This document shows, one piece after another, positions 1 through 5,500 of a stretch of DNA of 6,443 nucleotides. The position numbers and the translations under genes were made by a program. Within the stretch, counting starts at the first letter, position 1. Every line of letters starts with the position of its first letter. Under the pieces are notes generated by a model, which was not told the DNA's origin, did no database searches, and saw only the letters and a program-made list of their open reading frames with translations. The stretch is from an uncultured Eubacteriales bacterium (GTDB lineage Bacteria > Bacillota > Clostridia > Christensenellales > DTU072), in NCBI GenBank assembly GCA_902766325.1, contig CACXDF010000306.1:1-6443 (forward strand), given 5' to 3'.

Positions 1-40
1 CGTCTACGATTTTGTAGGCAGGTTGGATATCTTTTTGCAT
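1..40 (-). CDS. rpmE: N-terminal fragment of probable 50S ribosomal protein L31 (partial at window edge)
   Basis: Only 13 codons are visible, read leftwards from an ATG at 40..38: MQKDIQPAYKIVD. The start is well supported: AAAGAGGTG lies at 54..46, 5 nt before the ATG, behind an exact sigma-A promoter. The residues resemble the start of L31, which in many bacteria reads M-K/Q-K-x-I-H-P-x-Y followed by a V-rich strand and then the first zinc-ribbon or zinc-free motif; here the usual His is Gln. L31 is a small protein of the large ribosomal subunit at the central protuberance, bridging to the small subunit. The strong promoter and short hairpin leader suit a ribosomal protein gene. The identity rests on a very short stretch and could be wrong; the presence of a real gene start is much surer than its name. 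The rest of the protein lies outside the window. Confidence 0.55.
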   Translation of the reverse strand, partial: MQKDIQPAYKIVD

Positions 41-45
41 AATTA

Positions 46-54
46 CACCTCTTT
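46..54 (-). promoter_or_regulatory. Shine-Dalgarno site of the rpmE-like gene
   Basis: AAAGAGGTG on the minus strand, with a 5-nt spacer (TAATT) to the ATG at 40..38. It fixes the start of the left-edge gene and shows that this genome uses strong purine-rich ribosome-binding sites, in contrast with murC on the other side of the intergenic region. Confidence 0.85.
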
Positions 55-55
55 C

Positions 56-75
56 GTTTACGGTCTGCCGTAAAC
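56..75 (-). promoter_or_regulatory. Perfect 8-bp leader hairpin abutting the Shine-Dalgarno of the rpmE-like gene
   Basis: The transcript from the promoter would read GTTTACGG, loop CAGA, CCGTAAAC, an uninterrupted 8-bp stem with a 4-nt loop. It starts only about 8 nt from the predicted 5' end and finishes one base before the GAAAGAGGTG ribosome-binding region. There is no U tract, so it is not a terminator. Two readings are possible: a binding site for autogenous control by the encoded protein, as described for several ribosomal-protein leaders including L31 leaders, or a simple 5'-end stabiliser. The structure is seen directly; the role is inferred. Confidence 0.65.
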
Positions 76-89
76 TGTGATTTTTTTCC

Positions 90-118
90 ATTATAAAGTT
101 TCGGGCCTGTTTTGTCAA
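90..118 (-). promoter_or_regulatory. Consensus sigma-A promoter for the left-edge (rpmE-like) gene
   Basis: On the minus strand the -35 box TTGACA is at 118..113 and the -10 box TATAAT at 95..90, both exact consensus and separated by 17 bp. The start of transcription is expected near base 83, in an A run, giving a 5' leader of about 43 nt before the ATG at 40. A perfect match in all 12 positions with ideal spacing implies strong constitutive expression, as expected for a ribosomal protein gene. Confidence 0.9.
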
Positions 119-161
119 ACGAAAATGAAAGGATTTTACCTTTTTTGCATAAAATAATAAT

Positions 162-1526
162 ATGTTTGATTATTTTAATTGCGGTAGGGTCCATTTTTTG
201 GGCGTCGGAGGGGTCAGCACCTCGCTCCTTGCCCGTTTTTTACATACCTGCGGCGTGCCCGTTTCCGGCACCGATCGGGAGTCCGGTGACACTCTCCTTT
301 CTTTGCAGGAAGCGGGACTTGACGTCTGGACGGGATTCTTGCCCGAAAAAACGGGAAGACCGGGGGCGGTCGTATATTCGTCCGCGATCTCGAAAAGCGA
401 CCCGGAATACCTGTATCTTGCGTCTTGCGGCATTCCCCTTTTCGAGCGCTACGACTTACTCGGCGCGGTGTCGAAAGTCTTTTCATGTACGGTGGGAATC
501 GCCGGAACGCACGGAAAAACGACGACGACCGCCATGATCTCGAAAGTGCTGTCGGACGCCGGGAAAAAACTCTTCTCCCACGTGGGCGGCAGGTGCCGGG
601 ATCAAGCCGATTTTCTTTTTACGGGCAAAGATTATTTTGTTTGCGAGGCCTGTGAGTACAAAAAAAGTTTGCTTTCTCTCCGACCCGATATCGCCGTCGT
701 CTTAAACGCCGAAGTCGATCATCCGGACACGTATAAAGACCTGTCCGAAATATACGATACCTTCGATCTGTATTTAGAAAACGCCGGGAAAAACAGTATC
801 CGACTCGTATGCGGAGACTCTCCGTATTACTTTGCGCGACAGACGCAAAACCATCCGATGACCTTCGGGCGGGGCGAAAACAACGTTTTTCGGATCGTCG
901 ACGAACGAGAACGCGAGGGCCGGTACGGATGCGACGTTCTTTTTTACGGCGAACCCGTCTGTTCTTTCGATCTGTCCGTTATAGGAAGACATAATCTTTT
1001 GAACGGAGCCGCCTGCGTCGCGGTATGCGCTCTGTTAAAAATCGATAAAGAAGTCGTTGCGCGTTCGCTCGGTTCTTTTTCAGGCGTAAACAGACGTTTC
1101 GAGTATAAAGGGACGACGCGCGGCGCTAAAATATTTTCCGACTATGCCCATCATCCTACGGAGATCGCCGCGGCGCTGACCGCCGCGCGAAACGTTCTCG
1201 GTAAAAAAGGACGACTGATCGCCGTTTTCCAACCGCACACGTTCAGCAGAACGGAGGCGCTTTTGCCGCAATTTGTCGACTCTCTTCTTTTCGCGGACGC
1301 TTTGATCCTCGTTAAAGAATATGCCGCCCGAGAAAAAGAAGAAAACGGCATGAGCGCCGAAAGACTCTTTTATTACTTAAAAAACAGAGATAAAACCTAT
1401 TGCAAAACGCTACTCGAAGCCGCCGCCGTCACGATAAAAAAAATCGCGCCCGGAGACCTGATTTTGGTCCTGGGCGCGGGAGACGTCGATCTCGTTTGCG
1501 ACCTCATAACGGGCGGAAAAGAATGA
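162..1526 (+). CDS. murC: UDP-N-acetylmuramate--L-alanine ligase
   Basis: Cytoplasmic ATP-dependent ligase that adds L-alanine to UDP-MurNAc, the first amino acid of the peptidoglycan stem peptide. At 454 residues it is of normal MurC length and has the three Mur-ligase domains. The N-terminal UDP-binding fold begins with HFLGVGG (11-17), followed by VSTSLLA where GMSxLA is usual, a mild divergence. The central ATPase has the P-loop GTHGKTTTT (115-123), the acidic motif CEACEY (161-166) of Bacillus-type MurC, DHPD (186-189) and GRHNLLNG (275-282). The C-terminal domain has NRRFEYKG (310-317), SDYAHHPTE (326-334), FQPHTFSRT (356-364) and LGAGD (437-441). ATG 162 is the only sensible start: an in-frame TAA lies at 150-152, and later starts would remove the first beta strand. 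No Shine-Dalgarno lies at usable spacing; the nearest, AAAGGA at 128-133, is 28 nt away. The gene stands alone, without other mur or fts genes in view, and ends in an intrinsic terminator. Mpl shares several of these motifs, but the Bacillus-like acidic motif and length favour MurC. Confidence 0.95.
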   Translation: MFDYFNCGRVHFLGVGGVSTSLLARFLHTCGVPVSGTDRESGDTLLSLQEAGLDVWTGFLPEKTGRPGAVVYSSAISKSDPEYLYLASCGIPLFERYDLLGAVSKVFSCTVGIAGTHGKTTTTAMISKVLSDAGKKLFSHVGGRCRDQADFLFTGKDYFVCEACEYKKSLLSLRPDIAVVLNAEVDHPDTYKDLSEIYDTFDLYLENAGKNSIRLVCGDSPYYFARQTQNHPMTFGRGENNVFRIVDEREREGRYGCDVLFYGEPVCSFDLSVIGRHNLLNGAACVAVCALLKIDKEVVARSLGSFSGVNRRFEYKGTTRGAKIFSDYAHHPTEIAAALTAARNVLGKKGRLIAVFQPHTFSRTEALLPQFVDSLLFADALILVKEYAAREKEENGMSAERLFYYLKNRDKTYCKTLLEAAAVTIKKIAPGDLILVLGAGDVDLVCDLITGGKE

Positions 1527-1542
1527 TCCGCCTATCTTTTTT
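1512..1542 (+). terminator. Intrinsic terminator of murC, with the stop codon in its loop
   Basis: GGCGGA (1512-1517) pairs with TCCGCC (1527-1532) around a 9-nt loop that contains the murC TGA (1524-1526); G1511 and T1533 could add a wobble pair. A T-rich tail, TATCTTTTTT, follows at 1533-1542 and reaches into the stop codon of the convergent dehydrogenase gene. The tail is on the plus strand only: read from the minus strand the same hairpin is followed by CGTTATG, with no U tract, so it should stop murC transcripts but not those coming from the right. Confidence 0.75.
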
Positions 1543-2530
1543 ACAATTTAACGACAAGACCGTAATAGTGCTCCGGATTGTCGGCAAGTTCTCTTAAACA
1601 GACCTCGGCGTCCTTAAACGTGACTTCTTTATCGATAAAGCCGTCTAACTTAAGGATATCCTGCACAAGGATATTGACGGCCGATTCCATCTCGGTATTG
1701 CCTTCGGTCACTCCTTCGACGTGTAAATGCTTTTTACCGATCAAACTGATATCGGCGTCCACCGTCTTGGCCGTTTTGCCGTCGCAAAGAACGACGCAAG
1801 TACCGCCCTCCTTCGTGATGGGGAACAAAAAAGCGCAACTGCTTTCGGAGTTCAGATTTACCACCCCGAGATCGACCATTCTGCCGCCGGTGATCTCTTT
1901 GACGCGATCGAAAGGTACTTCTTTAGTAGAATCGACGGTGTAGTAGATACCTTTTTCTCTCGCCGCCTTCAAACGCTTTTCGTTGTTATCGATCAATATG
2001 GGGATATATTGGAAGTATATAGCCAATTGCGCGAGAATGCAACAGGTGGAGTCGCTCCCGAGTATGGCGATGTGATCGCCTTTTTCTCCTTCGAACGCGT
2101 TCAGAACGCGCAACGCCGAAGCAACGTTAACGGTAAAAATAGCTTCTTTTTCTTCCACTCCTTCCGGAAAAGGTATGATCTTATCGATGGGCATAAAAAC
2201 GTACTCGCTGAAAAAACCGTCCATATCCACGCCGCGCGTCTTGACCGACACTTCCGTTTCCCTTCTGTCCGATTTCCTTTCCACATAAGGATTCAGAATG
2301 ACCTTCATTCCCCTTCTCAGGTCGTAATCCGGACGATCGTCGCTTACAACGCCTATGGCGATCTTACCGATCGTAAAAGGCGCGGGGAGTTTATACTGCC
2401 CGGAAAATAAATTGACGTCCGACGGGCATATCAAAAGGTGAGTAACCTTGATTTTGATCAGGTCGCTTTCTTTCGTGCCTATCTGCGTTTCGATCAAGCG
2501 GGAATTTCCGGTGGTTTGATAAATCTTCAT
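1541..2530 (-). CDS. Degenerate medium-chain dehydrogenase/reductase (alcohol dehydrogenase-like), zinc sites lost
   Basis: The 329-residue protein has the medium-chain dehydrogenase/reductase plan: a GroES-like N-terminal domain, a Rossmann nucleotide-binding domain at about 150-270, and a return strand ending in GLVVKL. Landmarks line up with the family: ICPSDVNLFSG (34-44) sits where ICGSDxHxxxG is usual, keeping the Cys (35) and Asp (38). The next motif, normally GHExxGxV, reads GKIAIGVV (55-62), so the zinc-binding His and the neighbouring Glu are Lys and Ile. The four-Cys structural zinc loop expected near 85-105 has no Cys. The Rossmann GxGxxG reads GSDSTC (158-163), though the acidic residue ending beta-2 is kept (D181, in LIDNNEKRL). 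It may be a non-zinc reductase related in outline to TarJ-like enzymes, or a pseudoenzyme; the substrate cannot be told. The start is fixed by GAAGGAG at 2543..2537, 6 nt upstream. It follows the LRR gene by 14 bp and is probably co-transcribed with it. Confidence 0.8.
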   Translation of the reverse strand: MKIYQTTGNSRLIETQIGTKESDLIKIKVTHLLICPSDVNLFSGQYKLPAPFTIGKIAIGVVSDDRPDYDLRRGMKVILNPYVERKSDRRETEVSVKTRGVDMDGFFSEYVFMPIDKIIPFPEGVEEKEAIFTVNVASALRVLNAFEGEKGDHIAILGSDSTCCILAQLAIYFQYIPILIDNNEKRLKAAREKGIYYTVDSTKEVPFDRVKEITGGRMVDLGVVNLNSESSCAFLFPITKEGGTCVVLCDGKTAKTVDADISLIGKKHLHVEGVTEGNTEMESAVNILVQDILKLDGFIDKEVTFKDAEVCLRELADNPEHYYGLVVKL

Positions 2531-2536
2531 TTTTTA

Positions 2537-2543
2537 CTCCTTC
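2537..2543 (-). promoter_or_regulatory. Shine-Dalgarno of the dehydrogenase gene, inside the 14-bp intergenic gap
   Basis: GAAGGAG on the minus strand, 6 nt (TAAAAA) before the ATG at 2530..2528 and 1 nt after the TAG stop (2547..2545) of the upstream LRR gene. A ribosome terminating on the LRR message would cover this site, so translational coupling is likely. No promoter fits in the gap, which supports a shared transcript. Confidence 0.8.
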
Positions 2544-2544
2544 A

Positions 2545-5500
2545 CTATTTTCTATCATATTTTCTGTAATTATTCGATTCTTCAGCCGAAGTATATCTCG
2601 TTCTGATATATGTTCCCGTGTTCTCCACGGCGATATCTTTGTAGACGTAAATAAATTGAGCGTGATTGCAGAGGTATCCGGCCGCGGATTCGGTGGATAC
2701 GGACGCGCATATCACAACGCTGTCGAAACGCACGACTTTTATCCGGCAACCGTCGAAAGCCTCGTCCCCGATCGTGGCGACGTTCTTCGTAACGGTGATT
2801 TCTTCGAGCAAGGAACAGTTTTTGAAGGCGCCCGCGCCGATAGTGGTAAGCGCCGATTCGCGCGTGGCCTCGTTGACGCGGAACTCTACCCGCTCGAGAT
2901 TTCTACAATCCGAGAAGGCATCCGAACCGATCGTAACGACGCTCTCCGGCAAAGTGATATCCTTGATCACGGTCGACTGCAAGAACGCCGCGTCCGCAAT
3001 AACGAGGGTATCGTTCAGTACGACGTACGTGCTCTCTCCCGATTCTTTATTGTATGCCAATAAGTATTTATACGCCGGACCTTCGTAATATAAGGCGCTT
3101 CCTCGCCAATTGTTGACCGTATTGTAAAAACCGGTATTGTCAAAGGCGTCCTGTCCGATCCGTGTTATCGTACCCGGTAAGGATAAAGAAGTAAGCAGCT
3201 CGCAGTTATTGAAGGCGTGACGGCCGATGTCCCGCAAAACGGCGGAAGCGACGTTAACCATTTTTACCTCGGTCAATTTGCTTTCCGTCGAAGTCTCGAA
3301 GAAATAAGCCGGCACTTTACGGACGGCGTTCCCGATGGTAAGGACGACTCCGGATTGCATCTTACCGGCGTCGACGAAGATATCCGAACCTTCGACGAGA
3401 TCGCCGCAATACTCGGCGTTGAAGTCGACATTGCGCATCTTATGCGTATTGGCGAAGGCGCGCGCGCCGATCTTCGTCACGCGCACGGGAATGGTGATCT
3501 GCGTCATATTGATACAATCCTTAAAGGCTCCCTCACCGATATCCGTCAGGACGTCCGTCATAACGACGGAAGATAAATTTTCGCACCCTTCGAAAGCGAA
3601 AGCGCCGATAAGATAACCGTTGTTGACGGCAATATTCTGTTCTTCGTCGACAACACTGCCGATCGCGGAAACTTCCGTTTTCACACTGATGATATTAACG
3701 CAATTCTGGAAAGCGCCGTAATAAATATTCGTATAATGGGTTACCGTAACGGACTGTATGCTATCCGGAATATAGAAATCCGACTTATCGAACCCATTGT
3801 GGCTCTGACGGGTCAAAGTCATGCCGGAGTGGGTGTCGTTCGGATCTTCCGTATCGGCGTGGAAGACGTATCCGAAAAGAGTTTCGTACGAGGGAGAAAT
3901 CGCTCCCGCAATGCCGCCGACAAAAGGCGTAACATATTCTCTCAGCGACGTACAACCGTAGAACGCGCCCTCTTCGATCGTCTTAAGCGTTTTCGGTAAA
4001 GTCAAAGAGACAAAATTCGTGCAATAGCCGAACGCAAGTTTCTTGATCGTTTCGCACCGGCTCTTGTCATCGTCGGGGAAATTGATCGACGTGATCTTCG
4101 CTCCGTTTGCCGTATCTTGCGCGTTGAACAAAAACCGTTCGGGAACGACGCGTACGGAATCGGTAAAGGAAACGGCTGTTCCCGCGACGACGTCTCGTCC
4201 AACCATATGGAAAACGCCCCGATCGTCGACGGCGCAATCGGCCGCGCGGAGAGTGATCTGGGTAACGTTAACGCACATCCCGAACGCGTTATGATCGATC
4301 GTGACGACGCCGGAAGGAATAATCAACGCAGTCAGCTTTTTGCAAGAATAGAACGCTTCTTCTCCGATGGTTCTCAGACTGTTACCGTCCATCGTAAGCG
4401 AACGAACTTCTTCGCAATAAGCGAAAGCATGATCGCCGACCGAAGCGCAATGGTTACCGATGCCGTTCAGGAACTTGATCTCAACGATCTTGGGAGCAGT
4501 GCTTGCCGCGCCCGTCGGACAACACAAATAAGCGGGTAAACGAGTCGCTTCGTTATCGACTTCAAACACCACGCCCTCTCCTTCGGCTCCGACGCCGTAG
4601 AATACGCCGTTATTGATCGCCAGATCGGCGCAGGCCATCGCGTTGAAGGATATCTTATCGACCGATACGCAAGTGCTGAAAGCGCTGTTTCCGATGCTTG
4701 TGACCGCCTTGCATATTTCGATCTTCGTAAGCGACGCGCATCCGGCGAAAGCAAATTCTCCGATATAGGTCAACGCGTCTGAATTATTATAGTTGACGGC
4801 GCTCAATTTTGTGAACGTACGGAAAGCGTAGTCGCCGACGGACGTGACCGCCTTACCAAAGGTAACGGTAGTGACGAGATCGCTGTAATCGACGTTTTCA
4901 AACGAATACCAGGGCGCCGTACGAGAAGCGAAATCGGCCATTTGACCGATACCGGCCACCTCCATACGATAATAACCGGAGCGACTGAAGTCGTTAAGCA
5001 AATAAGCGTACACGGTAGAGTCGGTTTCAGGCTTCGCGCATTCCCAGTACAACTTCGTATAGCTGTAGTATTGATTATTATTACGCATAGTATCCGTTTC
5101 CGCAAGGCGGAAAACGCTCGTCAAGTACTCGCCCGCTTTCGTATTACCGTTTTTCATCAGGTCGGAACGGCAATAAATGACCGTCGCGTTCTTACAGAGT
5201 TCTCCTTGCGATTCTTGCGCGGACAGCCCGGATATAACGACGGAACTTACGATAAAGACGGTCTTTAATTCTGTGCATCCGGCAAAGGCTTCCGAACAAA
5301 CGACGTCAACCGAAGACGGAATGGTGATATAACGAACGGATACGTTATTCGCGAACGCCTTTTCGGCAATGATATCCGTTCCTTCCAAAATAGCGTATTC
5401 TTCGTCGATCGAAGAACGGGCTTCCAATAAGAACTTTCTGCCGTTCATATAAAGAACGCCGTCGATCCAGTTGGAGACCGATCCGGAATCGAGATTATAG

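Noticed and set aside
112..140. Plus-strand promoter for murC with TTGTCA (112-117) as -35
   Set aside because: The -35 is a 5/6 match, but no acceptable -10 lies 16-18 bp downstream (TTTACC or similar). The match mostly reflects overlap with the minus-strand TTGACA.
112..537. Plus-strand frame starting at TTG 112, overlapping murC
   Set aside because: Beyond about base 162 it is out of frame with murC motifs and gives an Arg/Pro/Ser-rich translation typical of a shadow frame. The hydrophobic stretch near its start comes from the A/T-rich intergenic DNA.
1727..2410. A 227-codon plus-strand open frame opposite the dehydrogenase gene
   Set aside because: It is antisense to a gene with clear family motifs and a good ribosome-binding site. 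Its own translation shows no recognisable domain and no Shine-Dalgarno was evident; it is a shadow frame.
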